The notes under the pieces were generated by a model. The model was not told the origin of the DNA, did not search any database, and worked only from the letters and a program-made list of their open reading frames with translations. From JBHGYD01 sp041920415 (GTDB taxonomy: Bacteria; Bacillota; Bacilli; Bacillales; Anoxybacillaceae), in NCBI GenBank assembly GCA_041920415.1, contig JBHGYD010000035.1, positions 1 through 23,355 of the forward strand: 23,355 nucleotides of DNA. The letters are read 5' to 3'. The position numbers and the translations under genes are program-made. This document shows, piece by piece, positions 1 through 5,975 of this stretch (its first letter is position 1; the number at the start of each line of letters is the position of its first letter).

Positions 1-92
1 TCAAGATACTCGAACTCATTCATTTTTCTGTGCTGCTTCCGATGTTTCACATACGCTTGAAAGATGCTTTGAAGTACCCCTTCACCTTCCAA
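1..92 (-). CDS. Partial unknown ORF running off the left edge
   Basis: A minus-strand reading frame is open from a possible TTG start at 92 to the window edge, so only about 30 codons are visible. An AAAGGGGG-like ribosome binding site lies about 7-9 bases upstream of the TTG. The visible residues are mostly charged and helical (HRKQHRKMNEFEYL). I recognise no family and the frame is short enough to be chance. If real, it is divergent from the regulator gene at 288 and could be the first host gene outside the prophage. Confidence 0.25.
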   Translation of the reverse strand, partial: MEGEGVLQSIFQAYVKHRKQHRKMNEFEYL

Positions 93-225
93 TCGATGTT
101 CCCCCTTTCATTCCCGACTTTTCTGGAAAATTGCATGATTACTGAATTTGAAGGAAATCGGGTATGCTGCGTAGAATTTTTCTGAGTATGGTAAAGGGTA
201 TGAGAAAGGGATTGTCCAATATATC

Positions 226-254
226 TTGTCTATCGAAAAAATTTTTTCTATGTT
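226..254 (+). promoter_or_regulatory. Putative sigma-A promoter with a palindrome in the spacer
   Basis: TTGTCT (226-231) and TATGTT (249-254) are separated by 17 bases, 34 bases before the start of the XRE-type regulator. The spacer contains the perfect palindrome GAAAAAATTTTTTC (235-248). A symmetric element between -35 and -10 is where a dimeric repressor would sit, so autoregulation by the downstream protein is possible. The hexamers match consensus only moderately. Confidence 0.4.
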
Positions 255-287
255 TAAGAACTTTTTCTTATTTGTGAGGTGAATTTC

Positions 288-521
288 ATGAACATAAAAA
301 CAGAAACGGGATACATATGTAGACTAAAACCAATTCTTGCTGAAGACGGAATAAAACATGGCTGGTTTGCGGAGAAAATAGGGATAAGTAAGGGGACTTT
401 AAGCGCCATCGTTAATAATAAGCAGTTACCTTCATTTGATGTTACGTATGCGATTTGTTTAGAAACGAAGAGATCAATCCATGAAATATGGATAAAAAAA
501 GAGCCTACTCAAAGCGAGTAG
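288..521 (+). CDS. Small XRE/Cro-type helix-turn-helix regulator
   Basis: A 77-residue protein that is essentially one Cro/C1-type helix-turn-helix domain. The helical pair is visible in WFAEKIGISKGTLSAIVNN (about residues 27-45), followed by the typical KQLPSFDVTYAIC segment. Proteins this short bind operator DNA as dimers and carry no peptidase or sensor domain. I chose ATG 288 because GAGGTG (276-281) lies 6 bases upstream; a GTG at 279 would overlap that site. The gene stands alone on the plus strand behind a promoter-like element with an internal palindrome. It could regulate itself or the neighbouring cargo; it is not clearly the lysogeny repressor, which is usually next to the integrase. 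Confidence 0.82.
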   Translation: MNIKTETGYICRLKPILAEDGIKHGWFAEKIGISKGTLSAIVNNKQLPSFDVTYAICLETKRSIHEIWIKKEPTQSE

Positions 522-606
522 TTTTTAAGTCTCGATGTCTATTCATATACCTTAAAATCAGATAAAATTGAAATGGAATTATATAGAAGGAAAGAGGGAA
601 ACAGTA

Positions 607-867
607 ATGAGAAAAGACGGATGGGAGCCGTGTCCACGATGCGGAAGTAACAAAGTACAGCAACGAGGGAAAGGATTTTTCTTTTTATTACCGTTTATGT
701 CTGCTGGATGTATGGTGTGGTTAGGATTTTTGTTCTTCCCGTTTTGGATTTTAGCCGCATTATTAGTCCTTGCTAGTCCTTTTGCGTTCTTACTTCCTAA
801 AGTGAATCAATGCCAGGATTGTAAGTATGCATGGAAAGTGAATAAAGAAAAAAGTGTACAAGCGTAA
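607..867 (+). CDS. Zinc-ribbon small membrane protein
   Basis: An 86-residue protein with a CPRC pair near residue 8, a hydrophobic stretch of about 40 residues that can form two membrane helices (about 23-65), and a second CQDC pair near residue 70. The two CxxC pairs probably fold together into a zinc ribbon at the membrane surface. The first strong start is ATG 607, with GAGGG about 9 bases upstream; a longer reading from TTG 568 has no ribosome binding site. A hairpin terminator follows directly. Uncharacterised proteins of this layout are common in Bacillaceae. I cannot give a function or say whether it belongs to the prophage or the host. Confidence 0.75.
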   Translation: MRKDGWEPCPRCGSNKVQQRGKGFFFLLPFMSAGCMVWLGFLFFPFWILAALLVLASPFAFLLPKVNQCQDCKYAWKVNKEKSVQA

Positions 868-871
868 AAAC

Positions 872-900
872 GCCCCTCTCGAATGAGAAGGGCATTATTT
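872..900 (+). terminator. Intrinsic terminator after the zinc-ribbon gene
   Basis: GCCCCTCTC (872-880) pairs with GAGAAGGGC (885-893) with one mismatch, followed by ATTATTTT. It closely resembles the hairpin after the thermonuclease gene at 2105-2130. Confidence 0.7.
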
Positions 901-987
901 TATCTCACTCCGATTTTTTATTTTTTGAATAAATCATTTACTAGTATCAATAACGTTGTATGTCATTGATTTCATCACCTTAAAAGA

Positions 988-1017
988 TTGACATTTAATA
1001 TTAACCTTTATTATAAT
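988..1017 (+). promoter_or_regulatory. Near-perfect sigma-A promoter
   Basis: TTGACA (988-993) and TATAAT (1012-1017) are both full consensus, with an 18-base spacer. Transcription should start near 1024. The nearest good plus-strand gene is the thermonuclease at 1342, which would leave a leader of more than 300 bases. That transcript would also run antisense through the small minus-strand peptide ORF at 1090-1179. Confidence 0.7.
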
Positions 1018-1089
1018 ACGATACATTTTTTTAGAGCAAGTGTTCTATTTTAATCATTATATCCAAATAAATAAAAACTAATTAAAAGG

Positions 1090-1179
1090 CTAATTCAAAA
1101 TGCCGAATATAATATCGAATATAATGTCGAATAAAAAGAGATTAATATCCTTAAACAGCTCTTTCTTCTTTTCACTCAT
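1090..1179 (-). CDS. 29-residue hydrophobic peptide, possible type I toxin-like
   Basis: A short ORF that starts MSEKKKELFKD and then becomes hydrophobic, with a repeated FDIIFDIIFGI stretch. Its ATG at 1179 is preceded by AGAGGGG with about 6-7 bases spacing, which is an unusually good ribosome binding site for a random ORF. A charged head followed by a short hydrophobic helix resembles small membrane peptides of Gram-positive type I toxin-antitoxin loci, but there is no sequence identification here. A consensus promoter on the other strand (988-1017) would make an antisense RNA covering the whole ORF. No clear promoter was found for the peptide, and it could also be a chance ORF in A+T-rich DNA. 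Confidence 0.45.
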   Translation of the reverse strand: MSEKKKELFKDINLFLFDIIFDIIFGILN

Positions 1180-1341
1180 TCTTATCCCCTCTCTTACACT
1201 ATTCCACTTACAAAATATCACAATTAAGCTGAAAAATTTGTCGAACATTGTCATAGAAAGAGAGAACAAAAATGTTTTCAATGATAGTAAAATGTAGTCG
1301 GTATTTTGAAATACAGTAAAAGAAAAGGAGGAAAACGGACT

Positions 1342-2097
1342 ATGAGAAAGTTTCTAACGCTAGCATTATCATTAGTAATGCTGTTTGGATTAGTAACCCC
1401 ATCTTTTGCTCATCCCGGAGCACTAGATGAATTAGGGGGACATTTTAGAAGAGCTGATTGTACTTATTTGCTACACAATCCTACATCATTAGCGCGCAAA
1501 GCTAAAAATATGCAAGAGCTGATCGCGCTTATAAAAAAGTACAACAGTAACTCGAAGTGTACCCGTGTACTGAACGCAAGCAAAGTTGATTTAGAGGGGT
1601 TTACATTTAGTAATAGTCAACCATCTCATAAGACGCCATCAACTCAAACAAAACCAGCTTCTACAAAGAAAGTTGCATTACCTACAATCAGAATCAATTC
1701 AAAACACACGGTAAAAGTCATTCGTGTAGTTGACGGGGATACCGTAGAGGTAAGATTCAATAATGGCGCAACTGCAAAAGTGCGGTTGATTGGGGTCAAT
1801 ACACCAGAGACAGTTCATCCGAATAAACCTGTCGAAAAGTATGGAAAAGAGGCATCTAACTATACAAAAAAGCGACTCACTAATCAAAATGTCGTTTTAG
1901 AATTCGATGTAGGTATTAAAGACAAATATGGTAGATTACTTGCATATGTGTGGTTAGGCAAGGAACTATACAACGAAACTCTTGTAAAAGAAGGATATGC
2001 CCGTGTCATGACCATTCAACCTAACGTGAAATACCAAGAAAGATTTATTAAGGCTGAGCGTGCGGCGCGACAAGCGAAGAAAGGTTTGTGGAAATAA
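1342..2097 (+). CDS. Secreted thermonuclease (SNase family)
   Basis: A 251-residue exported calcium-dependent nuclease that would cleave DNA or RNA outside the cell. A signal peptide spans residues 1-23 (basic MRK, hydrophobic core, SFA cleavage site). Residues 24-45 hold an HPGxLDELGGHFRRADC segment, residues 92-115 a Ser/Thr/Lys-rich linker, and residues 121-251 the staphylococcal-nuclease fold. Active-site counterparts are visible: DGDT (131-134), R148 and E156 in VRLIGVNTPE, and R198 in DKYGRLLAYVW. N153 replaces the aspartate of the usual DTPE motif, which could weaken metal binding. The ATG at 1342 has AAGGAGG (1325-1331) upstream; a TTG at 1306 has none. The gene lies opposite to the lysis cassette, as expected for cargo at a prophage end, but it may be a host gene. 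Confidence 0.9.
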   Translation: MRKFLTLALSLVMLFGLVTPSFAHPGALDELGGHFRRADCTYLLHNPTSLARKAKNMQELIALIKKYNSNSKCTRVLNASKVDLEGFTFSNSQPSHKTPSTQTKPASTKKVALPTIRINSKHTVKVIRVVDGDTVEVRFNNGATAKVRLIGVNTPETVHPNKPVEKYGKEASNYTKKRLTNQNVVLEFDVGIKDKYGRLLAYVWLGKELYNETLVKEGYARVMTIQPNVKYQERFIKAERAARQAKKGLWK

Positions 2098-2104
2098 TGG
2101 AGAA

Positions 2105-2138
2105 AGCCCCTCTCGAGAAAGAGAAGGGCTTTTCATTT
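2105..2138 (+). terminator. Terminator after the thermonuclease gene
   Basis: AGCCCCTCTC (2105-2114) pairs with GAGAAGGGCT (2121-2130) with one mismatch, then TTTCATTT. AGAAAG precedes the stem, so the structure may also act weakly on the convergent minus-strand gene at 2133. Confidence 0.8.
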
Positions 2139-2327
2139 AAAAAACGGGTATTTGAGGAGCATTTTTCTGAACGTACCCTCGTCTTTAATAGGTAGTTGAC
2201 GCTCTGGGTGCTTAAAGTAGCACTTTTGGTGGATGATGGTATGTATCATGTTCATAAAAACTTTATCATCTAGCTCAACTACCTCTGAACAAATGCCGCA
2301 ACGTAATTTCCCCAGAACCTCCCACAT
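2133..2327 (-). CDS. Small zinc-finger-like protein
   Basis: A 64-residue protein with a CGIC pair near residue 10 and an HQKC near residue 33, which together could bind one zinc ion. No other domain is visible and I do not recognise a named family. The start is ATG 2327 with GGAGGTG 6-7 bases upstream; a GTG nine bases earlier overlaps that site. It lies on the same strand as the late operon but beyond the strong terminator at 2388-2414, so it probably has separate expression. A TATAAA element (near 2350) lies upstream but without a good -35 box. It is convergent with the thermonuclease gene. Confidence 0.7.
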   Translation of the reverse strand: MWEVLGKLRCGICSEVVELDDKVFMNMIHTIIHQKCYFKHPERQLPIKDEGTFRKMLLKYPFFK

Positions 2328-2387
2328 AGCTCCCACCTCCCTGGTATTGTTTATACCTCACCAAAATGAAAATTCCTTCCAAAAACA

Positions 2388-2414
2388 AAAAAATCCCCCG
2401 CCAAACGGCAGGGG
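2388..2414 (-). terminator. Terminator of the lysis cassette
   Basis: On the minus strand CCCCTGCC, loop GTTT and GGCGGGGG form a G+C-rich hairpin (2395-2414) followed by a run of seven T. It sits directly after the endolysin stop codon and is the clearest end of the late transcript. Confidence 0.9.
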
Positions 2415-3053
2415 TTATTTTACACGCAATTTTTGCCCGACTTTAATCAGATCGGGATTTTTGATGTTATTCAGCTTCACTAAGTTTTGCACCGTTGTTC
2501 CATACTTCTTCGCAATTTTTGTTAGAGTGTCGCCTTTTTGCACTACATATACTTGCTCTTTTTGACCTGCAGCTTGTACAGGTTTCTTGTTTCCGACTTT
2601 ATCGTATTGTGTGAGATTGTATTTCTCGATGATCTGGATCAACTTGCTCGCATAATTCGGATCTGTACAATAACCGCATTCCTGAACCTTTTTGCAAGCC
2701 ATCACATAATTTGTTTCACCGATGATAGGCTTATATTTATCTTTGTCCCATGATACGCCGTTAGTGTAGAGTTTAGCAAGGTCTTCTAGGCTCTCGTACC
2801 AGGAAGGATATTTGCGGAAAGGCGCGTCAATACATATTTGCTTTCCATTCTCACACTCATTCGTACGCATCGTCACGGACTGGCCGTTGTAACTTCCCTT
2901 GATACCAAAAAGATTTTTTGCTTTTTGTGCTAGTCCGCTTTGTCCAAAATTACTTTCAAGGCAAGCTTGTGCGATAATCAAAGAAGGCAAGATATGATAC
3001 TTCTCTTGGATTTTTTGAGCGTAAGGAACAAGTTCTTGAATGAAGTTATTCAT
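2415..3053 (-). CDS. Endolysin: GH73-type glucosaminidase with LysM domain
   Basis: A 212-residue peptidoglycan hydrolase that would degrade the wall at the end of the lytic cycle. Residues 1-150 match the FlgJ/LytG-like glucosaminidase family; E33 in QACLESNFGQSG is the expected catalytic acid, and NLFGIKG and YPSWYESLEDLAKLY are family landmarks. Residues 168-211 form one LysM wall-binding domain (YVVQKGDTL to VGQKLRVK). There is no signal peptide, so it depends on the holin for release. ATG 3053 follows GGAGGGATCACG and overlaps the holin gene by 4 bases, implying coupled translation. Confidence 0.93.
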   Translation of the reverse strand: MNNFIQELVPYAQKIQEKYHILPSLIIAQACLESNFGQSGLAQKAKNLFGIKGSYNGQSVTMRTNECENGKQICIDAPFRKYPSWYESLEDLAKLYTNGVSWDKDKYKPIIGETNYVMACKKVQECGYCTDPNYASKLIQIIEKYNLTQYDKVGNKKPVQAAGQKEQVYVVQKGDTLTKIAKKYGTTVQNLVKLNNIKNPDLIKVGQKLRVK

Positions 3054-3469
3054 CGTGATCCCTCCTCGCTTTTTTTCTCTTTCCCTTTCAAAACTTCAAT
3101 AGCCGAACGAAGCTGTTCTGGATAAGGCAAACCAATACGCCCTGCATTTTCTAAGATGGACAAAATCTCATTGCCCATATAAAAGAAAATAACCGCATCC
3201 CTAAAAACGTGACCCTTTCCAATTGCAATATCAACAAGATTTCCAGTTGCTACAAGAGCAAACATCATCACCTTTTTAGCAATACCCTTGAATCCCACTT
3301 TGCTACTAAGTTTCTTTTCGACTCCTCCCGCAATTATTCCCGTTGAATAATCAACAATCGAAAGGGAAACCAAAATTTTTAAAGGAACTGTCCAGCCACC
3401 GAAGAAAAAACCGACAATACCGCCGATGGCTGTCATGAAACTTTTATAAATTTCGCTTAGTCTTTCCAT
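3050..3469 (-). CDS. Holin (phage_holin_4 / phi29-Cp1 holin type)
   Basis: A 139-residue membrane protein that would form the lesion through which the endolysin reaches the wall. Hydrophobic helices are visible at about residues 12-25 (IGGIVGFFFGG), 29-48 (LKILVSLSIVDYSTGIIAGG) and 68-85, and the tail is strongly charged (GKEKKSEEG). The SIVDYSTGIIAG stretch and the short length fit the holin family often labelled toxin secretion/phage lysis holin. The ATG is preceded by GGAGAGAT. It is directly upstream of the endolysin, with a 4-base overlap, the standard lysis cassette order. Confidence 0.92.
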   Translation of the reverse strand: MERLSEIYKSFMTAIGGIVGFFFGGWTVPLKILVSLSIVDYSTGIIAGGVEKKLSSKVGFKGIAKKVMMFALVATGNLVDIAIGKGHVFRDAVIFFYMGNEILSILENAGRIGLPYPEQLRSAIEVLKGKEKKSEEGSR

Positions 3470-3494
3470 CTTTATCTCTCCATTTCAAACAAAA

Positions 3495-3520
3495 TAAAAA
3501 AAGCCCTATTTCCGGACTTC
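3495..3520 (-). terminator. Weak hairpin at the end of the Gp37-like gene
   Basis: On the minus strand AAGTCC and GGGCTT pair (one G-T) around the stop codon, followed by seven T. It could reduce transcription into holin and endolysin, or simply stabilise the 3' end of the upstream message. Confidence 0.4.
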
Positions 3521-4651
3521 CCCACTGATTTGATTCAATTCTTGTTTCAATTTTTTCACCAACGTCGGTCGACTCTCACCAAAAGTCGCCTCGATTTGAA
3601 AACCTCTAGGCTCATAAATTTCTTTTATTTCAGTGATACGAGCATCTCGCGTCACGCCCCATTCCCGATTTTGAATGGTGACTATATCGCCTAGATCATA
3701 GTCCTTTTCGTAGACGAAAGGCGAATTCGTGAGAACTTGTCCCTCGAGAAAAAACTCCTCGGCGAACTCTGAAAGCTTTTGCTGTCCTCTTTGTTGCAGC
3801 TTTGCGATGATTTCAGCTTCTGGAAGTGCTTGTTGATTTTCATCTTGCTCTGATATATCCCTCGAGTCGATAAAGGTTTCAATCCGTGAAAGTCCTTCCG
3901 TTTCTCCAACCGTGACAACGCGACGATCGGCTCCCTCGCCTTGCCCAGCGATGTAGCCAAAATTCTTGTAGTTGTAGTCGGACTCAACAAAGCTTAATTG
4001 TTTCAGACTCTCAAACTGCGGGCTAAAAATAACAGGCGGATTCTCTGTCTGATTAACCGTGAGATTCCGCCCTTCGTATACATCAAATATCCATTTTTTC
4101 TGTTGGAAGTCGAGAATAACATCCCATCCAAGACCGCTAGCTTTTGAAATCTCGATCAACTCATCTGCAAGATTTTTGAAACGCGATTCCCAACTGATTT
4201 GTGAACCTCGTTGCTGATCCGAAGCAATCATAAGCATGTCAATTTTCCGTTTCACATCGGCTGGATTGACAATGTGATTGTTGACATAGTGTTTCATAAC
4301 CGTTTCTGCAGCTCCGCTTGCTCGGTCATGGCTATCGCCAGCAGGAGGGACCGTGATCCGTTGCGCCACAACTCCTTTCAACGCAATCCCTTTTACCAGC
4401 CAGTTTTCTGTTTTCTTGCCGTTCTCATCAAGTTCGATTTCACGATGCCGAATGATACCAACCTTTTTCCTGCTTGCACCGAGCATGATGAGATTGCCGC
4501 GTTGAAGAAGCTCCGTATGCCGTTTGTGCCGATTAATACGCAACTCAAACTCACCAACTTCGTGCCATCGTCGAGTAAAAAGGAGTGATTCGTAGTTATC
4601 GATTTCGGCAAGAAGATCAAGGTATGGAGATAAGATGCGAATAGATTTCAT
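3506..4651 (-). CDS. ReqiPepy6 Gp37-like tail protein (Tal/baseplate)
   Basis: A 381-residue protein of the siphovirus ReqiPepy6 Gp37-like family, structural proteins of the tail tip. The family pattern is visible in the N-terminal MKSIRILSPYLDLLAEIDNY, in FTRRWHEVGEFELRI, and in the C-terminal YDLGDIVTIQNREWGV and RITEIKEIYE. These domains usually follow Dit and form the ring and plug at the tip. ATG 4651 is preceded by GTAGGTG; the reading frame extends 35 codons further upstream but without a ribosome binding site. Here the gene lies downstream of the fibre and of an inserted HEPN-motif gene, not next to Dit as is usual. Confidence 0.85.
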   Translation of the reverse strand: MKSIRILSPYLDLLAEIDNYESLLFTRRWHEVGEFELRINRHKRHTELLQRGNLIMLGASRKKVGIIRHREIELDENGKKTENWLVKGIALKGVVAQRITVPPAGDSHDRASGAAETVMKHYVNNHIVNPADVKRKIDMLMIASDQQRGSQISWESRFKNLADELIEISKASGLGWDVILDFQQKKWIFDVYEGRNLTVNQTENPPVIFSPQFESLKQLSFVESDYNYKNFGYIAGQGEGADRRVVTVGETEGLSRIETFIDSRDISEQDENQQALPEAEIIAKLQQRGQQKLSEFAEEFFLEGQVLTNSPFVYEKDYDLGDIVTIQNREWGVTRDARITEIKEIYEPRGFQIEATFGESRPTLVKKLKQELNQISGEVRK

Positions 4652-4671
4652 GTTTTCACCTACTTTCAACG

Positions 4672-4697
4672 AAAAAAAGATACTCGAAAAGAGTACC
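4672..4697 (-). terminator. Terminator of the inserted HEPN-motif gene
   Basis: On the minus strand GGTACTC, a five-base loop and GAGTATC form a 7-bp stem (one G-T) followed by seven T. It lies just after the inserted gene and would also stop late transcripts before the Gp37-like gene unless they are termination-resistant. Confidence 0.7.
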
Positions 4698-4703
4698 TTC
4701 ACA

Positions 4704-5324
4704 TTATGTTTTATCTTTATAAAAAGATTCGATTTCCGTATTAAAAGCTGTAACATCCCCTAAATCTAAATTGGAAAAATCACGAATTGACCACCAATAT
4801 TGAGCGTTTTGAAATAACAACATTACATACTTATGATATTTCTTAAAGAAATCAGACAAAGTTATTCTGTCTATTCCTTGAATACGTCTATAATCCGCAT
4901 GAGAAAGAGAGTTTCTAATGGTTCTGAAATCTCTACCGAACTCTTCAGGACAAACATCATCATAATAACTTCTGTCATTTGCCCAATCTGGGGCAAACCC
5001 ATTGTCTATTGCAGTTATCCAGTTTTTAAGAATTTTATTTACTTCAAAATTAATCAGTTTATCAATCTCAAAATATTTTATATCACTAGTGTCTAATCGA
5101 TCTCTCTTAAAACAAGCTACTAAATACTCATAAAGATGTTGAATGAATAACGCATAGGAATTATAACGAAGCAAATTAATTTTTGTTACCGTGGATGTAT
5201 CTAGATTGTTACTCCCCCATCCTAAGCTGATAAATTGATTAAAAGCAAGTTCGCATCTCGAAAACTCATGAATTATCACTTTAACTAAAGCTTTATCAGT
5301 TTCATCCCCATATACAAATCGCAT
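4704..5324 (-). CDS. HEPN-motif protein of unknown function, probable moron
   Basis: A 206-residue all-helical-looking protein. Residues 137-142 read RNSLSH, the R(N)x3H motif that marks HEPN-family ribonucleases and nucleotidyl-transferase partners; an aromatic helix (YALFIQHLYEYLVACF, about 57-72) lies upstream, as in many HEPN folds. No nucleotidyltransferase partner is adjacent. The gene interrupts the tail genes, is visibly more A+T-rich than its neighbours, and carries its own promoter and terminator, which is the classic moron layout. ATG 5324 has GGGTGAT close upstream; an earlier GTG at 5411 has no ribosome binding site. A role in phage exclusion is inference. It could equally be a non-enzymatic helical protein. 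Confidence 0.75.
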   Translation of the reverse strand: MRFVYGDETDKALVKVIIHEFSRCELAFNQFISLGWGSNNLDTSTVTKINLLRYNSYALFIQHLYEYLVACFKRDRLDTSDIKYFEIDKLINFEVNKILKNWITAIDNGFAPDWANDRSYYDDVCPEEFGRDFRTIRNSLSHADYRRIQGIDRITLSDFFKKYHKYVMLLFQNAQYWWSIRDFSNLDLGDVTAFNTEIESFYKDKT

Positions 5325-5358
5325 ATTAATCACCCAACATTTAGAATTTCTTGATGAT

Positions 5359-5387
5359 ATTATGCGATTTGAAACAAGGGAAAACAA
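5359..5387 (-). promoter_or_regulatory. Promoter of the HEPN-motif gene
   Basis: On the minus strand TTGTTT (5382-5387) and CATAAT (5359-5364) are exactly 17 bases apart, about 35 bases before the gene start. The -10 matches five of six consensus bases and the -35 matches three of six. This suggests expression in the lysogen, independent of the late operon. Confidence 0.5.
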
Positions 5388-5457
5388 GAAAAATACTCTC
5401 ACTTTTTTCACTAGTGTTTATCACACATTATCGTCCAAAAAAGAATAAAAAAGAACA

Positions 5458-5601
5458 CTACGCTGCGTACGGTTCACCAGTGAGCTCTTGATATTGTTCA
5501 GGAGTAATTTTCCCTGCTTGGACAAACACTTTTACGTTGTCTTTTGAGTAGTATCCTCTGTCATAGTAGCGTTTAACAATCGCATACCAATCGATCGGCA
5601 T
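5458..5601 (-). CDS. XkdX-family small phage protein
   Basis: A 47-residue protein beginning MPIDWYAIVKRYYDRGYYS and ending with EQYQELTGEPYAA. Short length, the DWY...YYDRGYY start and the GKITPEQYQELTGEPY tail match the XkdX family of PBSX-like phages, whose role is unknown. AAGGAG lies about 11 bases before the ATG. It follows an XkdW-like gene, the same order as in PBSX. Confidence 0.88.
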   Translation of the reverse strand: MPIDWYAIVKRYYDRGYYSKDNVKVFVQAGKITPEQYQELTGEPYAA

Positions 5602-5603
5602 GA

Positions 5604-5975
5604 TTAGACAACTCCTTTCATCGCTAAATTTAAAAGTAATTCGGCTTGCGTTTGTTCCAGCTCGGCAATTCGACTTTCCTTTACTACTAAATCCATTAAC
5701 AATTCTGCAATCTCTTGTTCTGTTAAGGTTGTTTTTTTGAACTGTTCTTTTAAGTCGACTAATCCATTAGGTAATATCGCTCCTGGTTTCCGAAGTTCTT
5801 CTAATTCATCCTCAGAAAACTCATAATCTGTCACGATAAAGTCGCCTTCTTCTAAATTGATTCCTCTTACTGTTTGTTTTTCACCAACAATAAAATCATC
5901 TCCAGTTTCTAGTACATTTTCAATTACATTGATAATAACATGATCTGATTTTCTAAAAACAAAACCTACGGCCAC
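5604..5975 (-). CDS. XkdW-like small tail-associated protein
   Basis: A 123-residue acidic protein. The first 75 residues look like a small beta-rich domain; the C-terminal third (TLTEQEIAELLMDLV to AELLLNLAMKG) is a predicted coiled coil. Placement between a tail fibre and XkdX, plus the helical tail, fit the XkdW-type genes seen at this position in Bacillus phages. The start is GTG 5975 with GAGGTGG 6 bases upstream; it overlaps the fibre gene by 10 bases. Molecular role unknown; it may assist fibre folding or attachment. Confidence 0.65.
   Translation of the reverse strand: MAVGFVFRKSDHVIINVIENVLETGDDFIVGEKQTVRGINLEEGDFIVTDYEFSEDELEELRKPGAILPNGLVDLKEQFKKTTLTEQEIAELLMDLVVKESRIAELEQTQAELLLNLAMKGVV

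Noticed and set aside
1100..1297. Plus-strand 65-codon ORF opposite the small hydrophobic peptide
   Set aside because: No ribosome binding site; repeated Ile/Asn/Ser codons arise from the A+T-rich repeat shared with the minus-strand ORF.
3691..3990. Alternative 99-codon minus-strand frame within the Gp37-like gene
   Set aside because: It overlaps a clear family member in a different frame and lacks a ribosome binding site.
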